A stretch of 64,000 nt of DNA from an uncultured Flavobacteriales bacterium. Its GTDB lineage: Bacteria > Bacteroidota > Bacteroidia > Flavobacteriales_E > Vicingaceae. Where the stretch lies: the NCBI GenBank assembly GCA_905479325.1, contig CAJQLW010000035.1:1-64000 (forward strand), written 5' to 3'. The notes beneath the pieces were generated by a model. It was not told where the DNA came from and did not search any database. It was given only the letters and a program-made list of their open reading frames with translations. Below, in pieces: positions 19,501 to 27,950 of this stretch (the stretch's first letter is position 1; every line of letters starts with the position of its first letter). Position numbers and translations under genes: made by a program.

Positions 19501-19748
19501 AGCGGAGAAGTTATATCCGTTACATAAACGGTTGTTGTTGGTGGAAGAGGGTCGACCGTAAAAACTGGTGCATCTCTAAAAAAGCGCAACGTAATCTCGT
19601 AAGGTAATGGCTGGCTACAATCTTCTGACCCATCTCCTACATATTTTGCATAAATCTCTCCTCCTGCAAAAATATTTTGCGCAACACCACTAATTGTTAA
19701 TAAAGTAGAACCAATAAAAACAAAAAGTCCAATTATGTACTTTCTCAT
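16518..19748 (-). CDS. Large secreted surface protein with CHU/type B T9SS C-terminal domain
   Basis: A 1076-aa exported protein, function unknown. It has a signal peptide (about 1-23, cleavage near VAQN) and a mature start FAGGEIYAKYVG that resembles the AGEITYRHLSG start of the 12240-14900 protein, suggesting paralogy. The long middle is rich in Asp, Thr and Asn with scattered cysteines, as in multi-Ig surface proteins. The C-terminus has NVFTPNGDGINDVLRF, IFNRWGKLIYES and a final GTVTILR, the CHU_C (type B) sorting domain of T9SS cargo. It is probably exported across the outer membrane and attached to the surface. It is transcribed alone, with a clear terminator downstream. Confidence 0.85.
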   Translation of the reverse strand: MRKYIIGLFVFIGSTLLTISGVAQNIFAGGEIYAKYVGDGSEDCSQPLPYEITLRFFRDAPVFTVDPLPPTTTVYVTDITSPLPSTWTGFRTITLDSLREIPQLDNICIQSQEIVTDGGYYLNTVPVLLDPNRRYKIIFGEEVGGGVSYIGREFHSPANGNINAGQRFFLRTEVHTFCDTVRTFGNDTPPNQEVVYHLGKNQGPIWNAKTEILETICEGNSYRFDLKDYVRDIGTADIVIRDRITGDIIQNTTNLRDSLSFRLKPVLTGENRAAIYVSPRSTYDPFPTAASDPFTFNEATGVMTFTPQLGLGERIYTAPLTIEVWEWRRIFVKEELGNGDSIRRVQWDTLSITPRQLRFVIANQNLCDDNLPIVESVDFNTTEQAWEFNCAEDTLEFTFTKPMLYRSFSFSVPFDFRVFRGTNPKSPIDQSAYNPDRIYVDPASVNQFGEFFTFKLIFDEGIGPGRYTLFTRVGNDTNTVENRCGFFMPEYQSTPFVVQSGGFDYVFKDDDDRITPGSQKNYCYPGDAPIFNLDALKRQSRAVVNRADSFDFKFTGRFPRATPPTIDTFMLNNSRLNIYNLTTIPDPYEFPNTPLGTETEGFWTVGVGLNFPWTGLDGTQHDERCFDDDITFTDFFTHPKVSTVDIDLCRQERWPVIRDLVDPKFTDPSNPNYVASGNPVSYRWVKYSDSVRTVLATDASGAVIGFPGDTVDYDFIPVGGSSNANSQANGNVNDTLDLELGVATGVGLSSLQNIKVYVTFLNGCVDSNSIKIVKQDVNVKLAPEVTEEFNRKDTTICLEDAFSLYNTTSEEYLRPDYMSRQWYFGEDIPNMILENDTTDTLSAATMSRNKRGWYKLVVTKTTENSTCEGSDSIFVDVADSLEQTKPECSIVSFDKNLGEVKQRFYWPVVDGAERYEVRGVDQEGRPLDSLGTSLTENGEVKWFRPNDTYGIHHIIYGKEVRLFVRAVNEEVPVGASCKYGEPALADACEVLVKPTNVFTPNGDGINDVLRFDLLELYTGNKLKIFNRWGKLIYESADYQNDWDGGDHKEGTYFYILDIDDPSGIQDIFKGTVTILR

Positions 19749-19908
19749 ATACTATATTTTATATCTAAAAAACCATTCAAAAATGACGAAACGTAAAGTA
19801 ACAGAAAATTCAACTTACTTACAAGAGTCTTTCACTAATGAACGGTGAGACGAAAATAAAAAGAATACCGTTGCATGAATTTAAAATGATTTGGATTATA
19901 TAATAAAG

Positions 19909-19916
19909 TAATTTTG
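19909..19916 (+). promoter_or_regulatory. lepA -7 promoter box
   Basis: TAATTTTG matches TAnnTTTG exactly and a TTTG lies 15 bases upstream (19890-19893). The start site would fall near 19922, leaving a leader of about 13 bases to the ATG at 19935. Confidence 0.45.
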
Positions 19917-19934
19917 CACAACATAAACGGATAC

Positions 19935-21731
19935 ATGGAGCTAATTAGAAATTTTTGCATTATTGCGCACATCGACCACGGTAAGAGCACCTTGGCAGAT
20001 AGACTTTTAGAGACCACTAAAACCATAACATCTAGAGAGTTACAAAACCAAACCCTAGACGATATGGATTTAGAGCGTGAGCGAGGAATTACGATTAAAA
20101 GCCATGCGATACAGATGACTCATGTGCACGAAGGTACCACGTACAACCTAAATTTAATTGACACTCCCGGACATGTTGACTTTTCGTATGAAGTTTCTAG
20201 GTCTATTGCAGCATGTGAAGGAGCTCTCTTAATTGTAGATGCCGCTCAAGGCATACAAGCACAAACTATTTCTAACCTATACCTTGCCTTAGAGCATGAT
20301 TTAGAAATTATTCCGATTTTAAATAAGATTGATTTGCCTTCTGCTATGCCAGAAGAAGTGAAAGATCAAATTGTAGACTTAATTGGTTGCGACAGAGATG
20401 ATATTTTAAGCGCTAGTGGAAAAACCGGGCAAGGAATTGATGGAATTTTAGAGGCCATTATTAATAGAATTCCTGCGCCAAAAGGAGATCCAAATGCACC
20501 CTTACAAGCCCTAATCTTCGACTCTGTTTTTGATTCTTACCGTGGAATATTAGCTTATTTTAAAGTTATTAATGGAGAGCTCAGAAAAGGTTCAAAGGTG
20601 AAGTTTGTTAATACCGGTAGTGAATACGGAGCCGAAGAAATTGGCGTACTGAAACTAAAAAAAGAACCAAGACAAGTAGTAAAAACAGGCGATGTTGGTT
20701 ATATCGTTTCGGGAATAAAAACAGCAAGTGAAGTTAAAGTAGGCGATACCATTACAACGGTAGACAAACCTTGTACAACTGCAATTCAGGGATTTGAAGA
20801 CGTAAAACCTATGGTTTTTGCAGGAATTTACCCTGTAGATACGGACGAGTATGAAGATTTACGAGACGCAATGGAAAAGTTGCAACTCAACGATGCTTCT
20901 TTAACCTTTGAACCAGAATCATCGGCCGCTCTTGGGTTTGGATTTAGATGTGGATTCTTGGGAATGTTGCACATGGAAATTATCCAGGAAAGACTTGAGC
21001 GAGAATTCGACATGACTGTGATCACAACAGTTCCCAACGTTTCTTATCACGCTTTTCTTAATAAAAACCCCGATGAATTAATTCTAATCAACAACCCTTC
21101 TGACTTACCTGAAATAACATTACTGAATAGAGTAGAAGAGCCTTTCATTAAAGCTCAAATTATTACTAAATCTGATTATGTAGGAGCAATTATGACGCTT
21201 TGTATTAGTAAAAGAGGCGAATTACAAAACCAATTATACTTAACAACGGACCGCGTTGAACTTACCTTCCATATTCCTCTAGCAGAAATTGTTTTCGATT
21301 TTTACGATAGGCTAAAGACTATTTCTAGAGGTTATGCATCTTTCGATTATTTCCCAATTGGCTATCAAGAATCTAAGCTGGTAAAAATGGATTTACTGTT
21401 GAACGGTGATCAAGTAGATGCCCTTTCTGCTCTGATTCATAAAGACAAAGCATACGATTTGGGTAAAAGAATTTGCCTCAAACTTAGAGAGCTTCTTCCT
21501 AGACAGCAATTTGACATTGCCATTCAAGCTGCTATTGGAGCAAAAATCATTTCAAGAGAAACAGTAAAAGCACTCCGAAAAGATGTGACTGCCAAATGTT
21601 ATGGTGGAGATATTTCTAGAAAAAGAAAGCTTTTAGAAAAACAAAAGAAGGGAAAGAAAAAGATGCGACAAATTGGGAATGTAGAAGTACCACAAAATGC
21701 ATTCTTAGCTGTACTAAAATTAGACGACTAG
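19935..21731 (+). CDS. lepA: Elongation factor 4 (LepA) GTPase
   Basis: A ribosome-associated translational GTPase implicated in back-translocation or in 30S assembly and initiation. From the ATG at 19935 the product is 598 aa, the usual LepA size. An in-frame TTG 21 bases earlier would add seven poorly conserved residues and would lie within the promoter box, so it is rejected. G1 is AHIDHGKS, G3 DTPGHVDF and G4 NKID. The C-terminal LepA-specific domain ends with [20 protein letters not shown]. The stop is one base away from the convergent DUF4296 gene stop. Confidence 0.97.
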   Translation: MELIRNFCIIAHIDHGKSTLADRLLETTKTITSRELQNQTLDDMDLERERGITIKSHAIQMTHVHEGTTYNLNLIDTPGHVDFSYEVSRSIAACEGALLIVDAAQGIQAQTISNLYLALEHDLEIIPILNKIDLPSAMPEEVKDQIVDLIGCDRDDILSASGKTGQGIDGILEAIINRIPAPKGDPNAPLQALIFDSVFDSYRGILAYFKVINGELRKGSKVKFVNTGSEYGAEEIGVLKLKKEPRQVVKTGDVGYIVSGIKTASEVKVGDTITTVDKPCTTAIQGFEDVKPMVFAGIYPVDTDEYEDLRDAMEKLQLNDASLTFEPESSAALGFGFRCGFLGMLHMEIIQERLEREFDMTVITTVPNVSYHAFLNKNPDELILINNPSDLPEITLLNRVEEPFIKAQIITKSDYVGAIMTLCISKRGELQNQLYLTTDRVELTFHIPLAEIVFDFYDRLKTISRGYASFDYFPIGYQESKLVKMDLLLNGDQVDALSALIHKDKAYDLGKRICLKLRELLPRQQFDIAIQAAIGAKIISRETVKALRKDVTAKCYGGDISRKRKLLEKQKKGKKKMRQIGNVEVPQNAFLAVLKLDD

Positions 21732-21732
21732 A

Positions 21733-22104
21733 CTAATTTTCGACAGCTTCTGTAGACTCTACTTCCTTGCCTTTCAAAGCAGCGGAACGAGTGTTCAGAT
21801 TTGTTATTACTTCCTCAAAAATTTTCTCAAATTCTTGTGGTTTATTTGAGAAGTAGGTAAAGTTGCTATCAAAAACTGCCTTTGTAGTTGCATGCTTTCT
21901 AAACACCGAAGCGTAAATGGAGTCGTTGTAAATAAGGCTATCTTTTGTTCTATTAATGCCTAATCGGACGATTGATTCAGCCGTTTGAAAATCGGTTAGT
22001 ACTTCAATAAACTTTTCCTTTTCCCATAAATAATCGGGCTTTTTCTCCTGTTGTTCACAGGATAACAAGGTAAAGATAACGAAGCTTACTAGTAAATACT
22101 TCAT
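21733..22104 (-). CDS. DUF4296-type lipoprotein
   Basis: A 123-aa exported lipoprotein: the signal peptide ends in LLSC, with lipidated Cys16. The body (YLWEKEKFIEVLTDFQ..., then DSIYASVFRKH) matches the DUF4296 pattern known from Bacteroidota, predicted helical with a conserved N-terminal segment that resembles a small periplasmic helper. Its start overlaps the pyrC stop by 4 bases, so it is translated from the same message as pyrC and the glycosyltransferase, an arrangement I recall from other Flavobacteriia. Function unknown. Confidence 0.8.
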   Translation of the reverse strand: MKYLLVSFVIFTLLSCEQQEKKPDYLWEKEKFIEVLTDFQTAESIVRLGINRTKDSLIYNDSIYASVFRKHATTKAVFDSNFTYFSNKPQEFEKIFEEVITNLNTRSAALKGKEVESTEAVEN

Positions 22105-23447
22105 GCGTTGAACTTCATTCGAAGTCCTTTTTTAGATTCATCAAACTTCCCTTGGTCATAAGCTAAATGCCCACTTACAAAAGTTTTTTCAATTTTCGCC
22201 TTAAATTCTTGCCCTTCAAAAGGAGACCAGCCGCACTTATAGTGTAAACTTTCTGGGGTAACTATATTGGGATCATTAAGATTTACTAAAACCAAATCTG
22301 CATAATAACCTTCCCGAATAAATCCCCGTTCTTTTATTCTAAACAGTTTCGCCAAAGAATGGCTCGTCTTATCTACGATTTTCTCCAAACTAAATACTCC
22401 TTGATGGTACATTTCAAAAAGTGCTGGCAGTGCATGCTGAACTAATGGCCCTCCACTTGGTGCCTTTGCATACTTATTTGCCTTTTCTTCTTTTGTATGA
22501 GGAGCGTGGTCTGTAGCAATTACATCAATAACATTGTCGTTAACCGCTTGCCTAATTGCATTTCGATCTGATTCAAACTTCACCGCAGGGTTCCACTTTA
22601 TACGAGTTCCGTACTTTTTATAATCAGCATCTGTAAACCACAAATGATGAATGCACGCCTCGGCTGTAATTCTCTTCTCCGTTAAGTCAACCGCATTGGT
22701 AAATAGCTCAAGTTCTTTTGCGGTAGAAATATGCAAGATGTGTAATCGAGTGTTATATTTCTTTGCTAATTCAACTGCTTTTGATGACGACCTGTAACAT
22801 GCCAACTCATCCCTTATAATAGGATGTTGTTCAATTGGAATATCTTCCCCATACTTTTCAACTGCAGCTTCAGTATTGGCTCTAACAGTAGCTTCATCTT
22901 CGCAATGCGTTGCAATTAGCATCTTGCAGTTGCGAAACAAATTATCTAGAACCACCTCTGAGTCTACAAGCATGTTACCAGTTGAAGAGCCCATGAATAC
23001 TTTTACGCCACAAACATCCTCAGGATTCGTTTTCAAAACTTCCTCTAAATTATCGTTAGAAGCACCCATAAAGAAAGAATAATTAGCCAAGGCCTTTTTG
23101 CCAGCGATTTGGTATTTATCCTCTAACAGTTCTTGGGTAAGTGTATTGGGCACGGTATTCGGCATTTCCATAAAACTTGTAATCCCTCCAGCTACCGCAG
23201 CTTTTGCTTCTGTATAAATCTCTGCTTTATGTGTTAATCCAGGTTCTCTAAAATGAACTTGGTCATCAATCATACCTGGAATTAAATACAAGCCTTCGGC
23301 ATTAATAAGTTCCTCGTTGGGTTTTGTTGAAAGACCCGAAGTACTTATTTCTGCAATTCTTTCTCCCTCAATTCGAACATCGGCCTTAAACACTTTATTC
23401 TCATTCACTAAGGTTGCCCCCTTAATTAAAAAAGATACCTGACTCAT
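22101..23447 (-). CDS. pyrC: Dihydroorotase (class I type)
   Basis: It cyclises N-carbamoyl-aspartate to dihydroorotate in pyrimidine synthesis. The 448-aa amidohydrolase has MIDDQVHFREPGLTHK at residues 59-74. Compared with the canonical D-x-H-x-H-x-R metal motif, the first histidine is Gln63, while His65 and Arg67 remain. Other metal or catalytic positions are present: THCEDE, LHILHIS and IATDHAPH. This Gln-for-His form is, as I recall, usual in Bacteroidota, so loss of function is not implied. It lies 6 bases after the glycosyltransferase gene and overlaps the DUF4296 gene. Confidence 0.92.
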   Translation of the reverse strand: MSQVSFLIKGATLVNENKVFKADVRIEGERIAEISTSGLSTKPNEELINAEGLYLIPGMIDDQVHFREPGLTHKAEIYTEAKAAVAGGITSFMEMPNTVPNTLTQELLEDKYQIAGKKALANYSFFMGASNDNLEEVLKTNPEDVCGVKVFMGSSTGNMLVDSEVVLDNLFRNCKMLIATHCEDEATVRANTEAAVEKYGEDIPIEQHPIIRDELACYRSSSKAVELAKKYNTRLHILHISTAKELELFTNAVDLTEKRITAEACIHHLWFTDADYKKYGTRIKWNPAVKFESDRNAIRQAVNDNVIDVIATDHAPHTKEEKANKYAKAPSGGPLVQHALPALFEMYHQGVFSLEKIVDKTSHSLAKLFRIKERGFIREGYYADLVLVNLNDPNIVTPESLHYKCGWSPFEGQEFKAKIEKTFVSGHLAYDQGKFDESKKGLRMKFNA

Positions 23448-23453
23448 ATTTTA

Positions 23454-24182
23454 TTATTTTATTTTTAAAAAAATGCTAGACAACCTGAGGTAAATTACTC
23501 CAAAAAATGCCTCTTTAAAAATCCCTCCGCTCATCTTGCTAGTACCTTCTTGTCTATCTGTAAATATGATTGGAATTTCCACTACGTTAAATCCTAGTTT
23601 CCATGCCCTAAATTTCATTTCAATTTGGAATGCATAGCCCTTGAACTTGATATTGTCGAGATTTATTGTCTGCAACACTTTTGCCCTGTAACATTTGAAC
23701 CCTGCTGTAGAGTCTCTAAACGGCATTCCGGTTATAAATCGAACATAAACCGAAGCATAATAAGACATTAGAACTCTGCCCATTGGCCAATTCACCACAT
23801 TCACCCCAGTTTTATAACGTGAACCAATAGCAACATCTCCGCCGTCATTCTCACACGCCTCATACAATTTAATTAAGTCGTCCGGGTTGTGACTAAAGTC
23901 AGCATCCATTTCAAACAAAAACTCGTAATTGTGCTGCAGACCCCATTTAAAGCCATGAATATAAGCAGTCCCCAAACCAAGTTTCCCACTTCGTTCTTCA
24001 ATGTGGAGCCTACCGGAATACTTGGGCTGCAGACTTTTCACAATTTCTGCAGTTCCATCAGGAGATCCATCGTCAACAATTAATATGTGAAAGTCACCAT
24101 CTAAGCTAAATACCTTAGCAATTATTTTTTGGATATTTTCCAACTCATTATAGGTTGGAATAATGACAAGTTTCGACGGCAT
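23454..24182 (-). CDS. DPM1-like polyprenol-phosphate glycosyltransferase (GT2)
   Basis: A 242-aa membrane-associated GT-A enzyme resembling dolichol/polyprenol-phosphate mannosyltransferase. Its N-terminus VIIPTYNELENI, LIVDDGSPDGT and MDADFSHNP (DxD-like metal site) are typical. RDSTAGFKCYR, KGYAFQIEMKFRAWKLG and DRQEGTSKMS complete the DPM1 signature. There is no C-terminal membrane domain, as in the soluble-type bacterial enzymes. It probably supplies polyprenyl-phosphate sugar for glycosylation or envelope glycan synthesis; the sugar is not determined. It is the first gene of a pyrC-DUF4296 unit, after a 107-base gap without other recognisable features. Confidence 0.88.
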   Translation of the reverse strand: MPSKLVIIPTYNELENIQKIIAKVFSLDGDFHILIVDDGSPDGTAEIVKSLQPKYSGRLHIEERSGKLGLGTAYIHGFKWGLQHNYEFLFEMDADFSHNPDDLIKLYEACENDGGDVAIGSRYKTGVNVVNWPMGRVLMSYYASVYVRFITGMPFRDSTAGFKCYRAKVLQTINLDNIKFKGYAFQIEMKFRAWKLGFNVVEIPIIFTDRQEGTSKMSGGIFKEAFFGVIYLRLSSIFLKIK

Positions 24183-24289
24183 GTTATGATAAAACTATTA
24201 TAAAAAGTAAAAATAGTGAAAGGTGTGAGCATTTCAATGGCACAAACCTACAAGAATTCCGAAAAGATGTTAAACGAGTACAAGTACGA

Positions 24290-25051
24290 CTAATATCCTA
24301 GAAAATTTAGCACCACCTTAGAGAATTCGCTCATCTTCTCAGCGTGTACCCAGTGCCCTGCGCCCTCTATAACTTCTAGCTCATACGCCGGAAATTTCGC
24401 TTTGATCTGAGAGAAATAGTCTTGCACAATATAATCGGACTTTGAGCCTGCAATAAATAAGGTCTCCTTATTGAATTGTCCTTTGGCAATCGAATACTCA
24501 CTAATAGGTACAATTTTGTTTGCTAAAACCTCTAAATTAAAGCGCCAACCTAATCTATTTTTTTGCTCCCAATATAAATTTTTCAATAAAAATTGTCTTG
24601 TTCCAAAGTCTGAAATATACTTTGTCAAGTAACCTTCAGCCTCTTTTCTGCTCTCAACATCAGCCAATGGAACACTTTTCAACGCCTCAATAATGGTATA
24701 ATGATGTACTTCGTAACTCACTGGGGCAATATCAACAACAATTAGCTTGTCAATCATTTCAGGAAATCTCATCGAAAACTCCATCACTGTTTTACCACCC
24801 ATAGAGTGACCTAAAAGAATAGCGCTTTTCAAATTCAAATGATCCATCAACTCCTTTAAATCATTCGCCATTAAAGGATAGGAGAACTCTTCTGAGTGAA
24901 GAGATTGTCCATGATTTCGTTGATCAACTAGGTACACTTCAAAATTTTCAGACCAATTTTTAGCCAAGGTCATCCAATTATCTAATGAACCAAATAACCC
25001 ATGTAAAATAATGAGAGGCTGTCCTTCTCCGATCTTTTTATAATTCAGCAC
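24290..25051 (-). CDS. Alpha/beta-fold hydrolase (YbfF-like esterase)
   Basis: A 253-aa serine hydrolase of the alpha/beta fold. HGLFGSLDNW near 18 provides the oxyanion turn and GHSMGGKTVM (about 92-101) is the nucleophile elbow. An Asp on the strand LIVVDIAPV or near FIAGSKSDY may complete the triad with the His in GAGHWVHAE near the C-terminus. The length and the HGLFGS...N motif resemble the YbfF acyl-CoA/ester hydrolases. It begins 6 bases after pdxJ, so it is probably co-transcribed with it. The physiological substrate is unknown. Confidence 0.85.
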   Translation of the reverse strand: MLNYKKIGEGQPLIILHGLFGSLDNWMTLAKNWSENFEVYLVDQRNHGQSLHSEEFSYPLMANDLKELMDHLNLKSAILLGHSMGGKTVMEFSMRFPEMIDKLIVVDIAPVSYEVHHYTIIEALKSVPLADVESRKEAEGYLTKYISDFGTRQFLLKNLYWEQKNRLGWRFNLEVLANKIVPISEYSIAKGQFNKETLFIAGSKSDYIVQDYFSQIKAKFPAYELEVIEGAGHWVHAEKMSEFSKVVLNFLGY

Positions 25052-25057
25052 AGTAAT

Positions 25058-25771
25058 TTATTTTAAAGCGTTTAAATAGGTTTGAATTGTTTTTTCTAGT
25101 CCAAGGTACAATGCGTCTGAGATGAGCGCGTGACCAATAGAAACCTCCAACAATTGTGGAATATGCTTTTTAAAGTACGCTAAGTTTTTTGTGTCTAAAT
25201 CGTGCCCAGCATTTATTCCAATGCCCAATTGATCAACCTGTTTTGCGGCTACAACATAACTCTCAATTGCTTTTGCAGCATTCTGATGAAACTTTTCTGC
25301 GTAAGGACCAGTGTAAAACTCAATACGGTCTGTTTGAATATTAGGCAAAAAATTAATCTGCTCTAAATCAGTTTCCATAAAAATAGAAGTACGGATTCCA
25401 GCAGCTCGAAACTCACCGAGAACTTCATTTAATAAATCTTTCTGCTCAGTTACTTTCCATCCAGCATTTGAGGTTAATACCCCCGGAGGATCGGGCACCA
25501 GTGTCACTTGCTCAGGCTTCACTTCTAAAACTAAGTCTATAAACTTTTTGTTGGGATACCCTTCAATATTAAATTCGGTGGTTACGGCGTTTTTTAAGTC
25601 ATACACATCCTTATATCGAATGTGTCGTTCATCTGGTCTCGGATGTATGGTGATGCCTTGAGCTCCAAACTTCTCACAATCTAACGCAACTTGCAATAAG
25701 TTAGGAACATCGCCGCCTCGCGCATTTCGTAGTGTAGCTATTTTATTAATGTTTACGCTTAATCTACTCAT
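25058..25771 (-). CDS. pdxJ: Pyridoxine 5'-phosphate synthase
   Basis: PdxJ condenses the PdxA product with 1-deoxyxylulose 5-phosphate to pyridoxine 5'-phosphate. The 237-aa TIM barrel starts [16 protein letters not shown], with [12 protein letters not shown] near 41-52 and ETDLEQI and GINAGHDL further on, all conserved in PdxJ. It has a well-formed promoter at 25803-25832 and is followed by the hydrolase gene. Together with pdxA (9909) this indicates the DXP-dependent vitamin B6 route. Confidence 0.96.
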   Translation of the reverse strand: MSRLSVNINKIATLRNARGGDVPNLLQVALDCEKFGAQGITIHPRPDERHIRYKDVYDLKNAVTTEFNIEGYPNKKFIDLVLEVKPEQVTLVPDPPGVLTSNAGWKVTEQKDLLNEVLGEFRAAGIRTSIFMETDLEQINFLPNIQTDRIEFYTGPYAEKFHQNAAKAIESYVVAAKQVDQLGIGINAGHDLDTKNLAYFKKHIPQLLEVSIGHALISDALYLGLEKTIQTYLNALK

Positions 25772-25802
25772 AAATTATTCAGTAATATTGTGTAACAATG
25801 CT

Positions 25803-25832
25803 CAAAGTTAGCCCTAATAGATAACATACAAA
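25803..25832 (-). promoter_or_regulatory. pdxJ promoter
   Basis: The minus strand carries TTTG (25829-25832), 18 bases, then TAACTTTG (25803-25810): both boxes of the Bacteroidota primary-sigma consensus are perfect. The start would fall about 25 bases before the pdxJ ATG. Confidence 0.6.
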
Positions 25833-25844
25833 GTAGGAAGTAAA

Positions 25845-26507
25845 ATGTTGGCAAGAGAATTAATTAGTGATGAAATACCGGCTTTAAAAACCTCTGATAC
25901 GGGAAAAAAAGCATTGGAACTGTTGGAAGACTATAAACTCACTGAGCTTCCGATTGTAAACAATACCGACTTTTTAGGTTTAATAACTGAAAGTGACATA
26001 TTGGATTTAGATGATCCTGAGGCTCCTATAGGAAACCATAAACTTTCCCTCGAAAAACCAGCGGTTAATGCCTACGAGCACATCTACGAGGTGTTGGCAA
26101 AAATTTCTACCCTTAAACTAAGCTTAATCCCAATTTTAGACGACGATAATACTTTCCTAGGCGTGATCTCTCTGCCAATTTTAATTGAAAGCATTTGCAA
26201 TTTAGCCGCAATAAAAGACATGGGTGGAATTTTGCAACTAGAATTGAATGTAAATGACTATTCCCTCTCAGAAATATCGTCTATTGTAGAAAGTAATGGA
26301 GCTAAAATTTTAAGCTCTTACATCCACACCCATCCTGACTCTACTAAAATGGATGTGACCATAAAGATCAACAAAACCGACTTGTCTCCAATCATTCAAA
26401 CGTTTGAACGTTATAATTACACTATAGCCGCTTCATTCCATAAAAGTGAAATGCAAGACGAACTAAAAAAGCGGTACAATGAATTCATCAACTACTTGAA
26501 CATCTAA
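25845..26507 (+). CDS. CBS-pair protein with C-terminal ACT-like region
   Basis: A 220-aa cytoplasmic regulatory protein. Two CBS motifs occupy about residues 1-55 and 70-127 (LPIVNNTDFLGLITESDIL and IPILDDDNTFLGVISLPIL). A region from about 140 to 205 looks ACT-like (LELNVNDYSLSEISSIVESN). CBS pairs usually bind adenine nucleotides, so it may report nucleotide state to a partner. It starts the long plus-strand envelope-biogenesis run, divergent from pdxJ, and is followed after 8 bases by the POTRA barrel gene. No catalytic domain is present; the role is unassigned. Confidence 0.82.
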   Translation: MLARELISDEIPALKTSDTGKKALELLEDYKLTELPIVNNTDFLGLITESDILDLDDPEAPIGNHKLSLEKPAVNAYEHIYEVLAKISTLKLSLIPILDDDNTFLGVISLPILIESICNLAAIKDMGGILQLELNVNDYSLSEISSIVESNGAKILSSYIHTHPDSTKMDVTIKINKTDLSPIIQTFERYNYTIAASFHKSEMQDELKKRYNEFINYLNI

Positions 26508-26515
26508 ACTTACAG

Positions 26516-27940
26516 ATGCTTCGTACGATTATTGCCCTACTTCTACTTTCATTCAATTTAAGTTTGTTTTCACAAGCCTTTCAAATTGATACCTTCAAAC
26601 AATCAGTAGCATTCCAGGCTAAAAACTTAAAAGTAATTAACCAAATTGTTATCGTTGGCAACAAAACGACAAAACAAAAAATTATACTTCGAGAATTGGA
26701 ATTTAAATCGGGAGACACCTTAACCAATCAGGAGTTTTCTGTTGCTATTACTCAATCAAAAAAGAACTTACTCAACACTTCACTATTTAACTTTGCAAAG
26801 TTCGATGTTGCCTTAGTTGATAGCGTGAATGCAAACGTGATCATTCAGCTAACCGAAAGGTGGTACGTTTTCCCATTGCCAATATTTGAAATAGACGACA
26901 ATAATTTTAATACTTGGTTCCGAACAAAAGACCTTTCTAGAATAAATTACGGGATGCACCTAACCCATTATAACTTTCGGGGCAGAAAAGAGAAACTCAT
27001 ATTAACTGCAATGTATGGTTTTACCGAACGGTACAGAATTCGCTACGAAGTACCATACCTTACAGCCTCTCAAAAATTGGGCTTAGCAGTTGACGTATCG
27101 TACAACAGAAGAGATGAAATTGCTTACAATTCATTCAATAATGAGCGATTACAGTACAAAGATTTAGAAAATGACGCATATCGCAACTTATCCAATTCTG
27201 TTAGTTTATCCTACAGAAATAAAATATTCAACACCCACTTATTTACCGTTAACTACAGTCAAAATAACATTACCGACTCTGTGGCAAACCTGAACGAAAA
27301 CTTCCTATTGCCAAATGCAACAAGTTTAAATTATTTTAGAGTGAGCTATCAGTTTACTAGCGACAAAAGAGACTCTAAAAACTATCCTTTAAAAGGCTCT
27401 TACTTTAAAGCATCTTTAACACAATATGGGTTGGGTATACTTTCAGAACTGAGTTTGACCAATTTTAATGTAGAGGCTAAAAAATTTATTGAAGTAAAGC
27501 CTAGATTTTATTTAGCCGGAGGTATTAGAGCTTTATTGACACCAAATAACAATCAGCCCTATCTTTTAAGGAATGGGCTTGGCTACAGTTCGTTTGGAAT
27601 TCGGTCATATGAGTACTACGTAATTGATGGACAAAACATTGGACTAGGAAGACTACAACTTCGCTACCAATTAGTAAAACCTAATCCAATGAATCTCCAA
27701 GGGTTTTCTGAACGTTTTGGTAAGTTTCACTATGCTTTCTACCTTGGTATCTTTAGCGATGTGGCGTTTGTTGAGGATCAATTTGGCTACCCAGAGAATC
27801 GCTTGGCAAATGAAATTCAATTTGGACAGGGAGTAGGATTAGACTTTGTGAGTTATTATGACATTGTTATCAGGGCTGAATATTCTTTTAATAAATTTGG
27901 AGAAAGTGGTTTATTTCTGCACTTTGTAGCACCAATCTAA
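26516..27940 (+). CDS. Single-POTRA outer-membrane barrel (BamA/TamA superfamily)
   Basis: A 474-aa Omp85-like protein. A signal peptide (about 1-20) precedes one POTRA domain (about 39-115: INQIVIVGNKTTKQKIILRELEF is its opening strand and helix). The barrel runs from about residue 130 to the end and contains the SDKRDSKNYPLKGSYFKAS strand typical of surface-antigen barrels. It differs from the full BamA at 31392, which has several POTRA domains. It may insert or transport a specific envelope component, or belong to the patatin-less Omp85 group; this is inference. It lies 8 bases after the CBS gene and 10 before nadK. Confidence 0.8.
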   Translation: MLRTIIALLLLSFNLSLFSQAFQIDTFKQSVAFQAKNLKVINQIVIVGNKTTKQKIILRELEFKSGDTLTNQEFSVAITQSKKNLLNTSLFNFAKFDVALVDSVNANVIIQLTERWYVFPLPIFEIDDNNFNTWFRTKDLSRINYGMHLTHYNFRGRKEKLILTAMYGFTERYRIRYEVPYLTASQKLGLAVDVSYNRRDEIAYNSFNNERLQYKDLENDAYRNLSNSVSLSYRNKIFNTHLFTVNYSQNNITDSVANLNENFLLPNATSLNYFRVSYQFTSDKRDSKNYPLKGSYFKASLTQYGLGILSELSLTNFNVEAKKFIEVKPRFYLAGGIRALLTPNNNQPYLLRNGLGYSSFGIRSYEYYVIDGQNIGLGRLQLRYQLVKPNPMNLQGFSERFGKFHYAFYLGIFSDVAFVEDQFGYPENRLANEIQFGQGVGLDFVSYYDIVIRAEYSFNKFGESGLFLHFVAPI

Positions 27941-27950
27941 CCTAACTTAT

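Noticed and set aside
19914-19934. TTG-initiated extension of lepA
   Set aside because: It overlaps the TAATTTTG promoter box and adds seven residues absent from the standard 598-aa protein.
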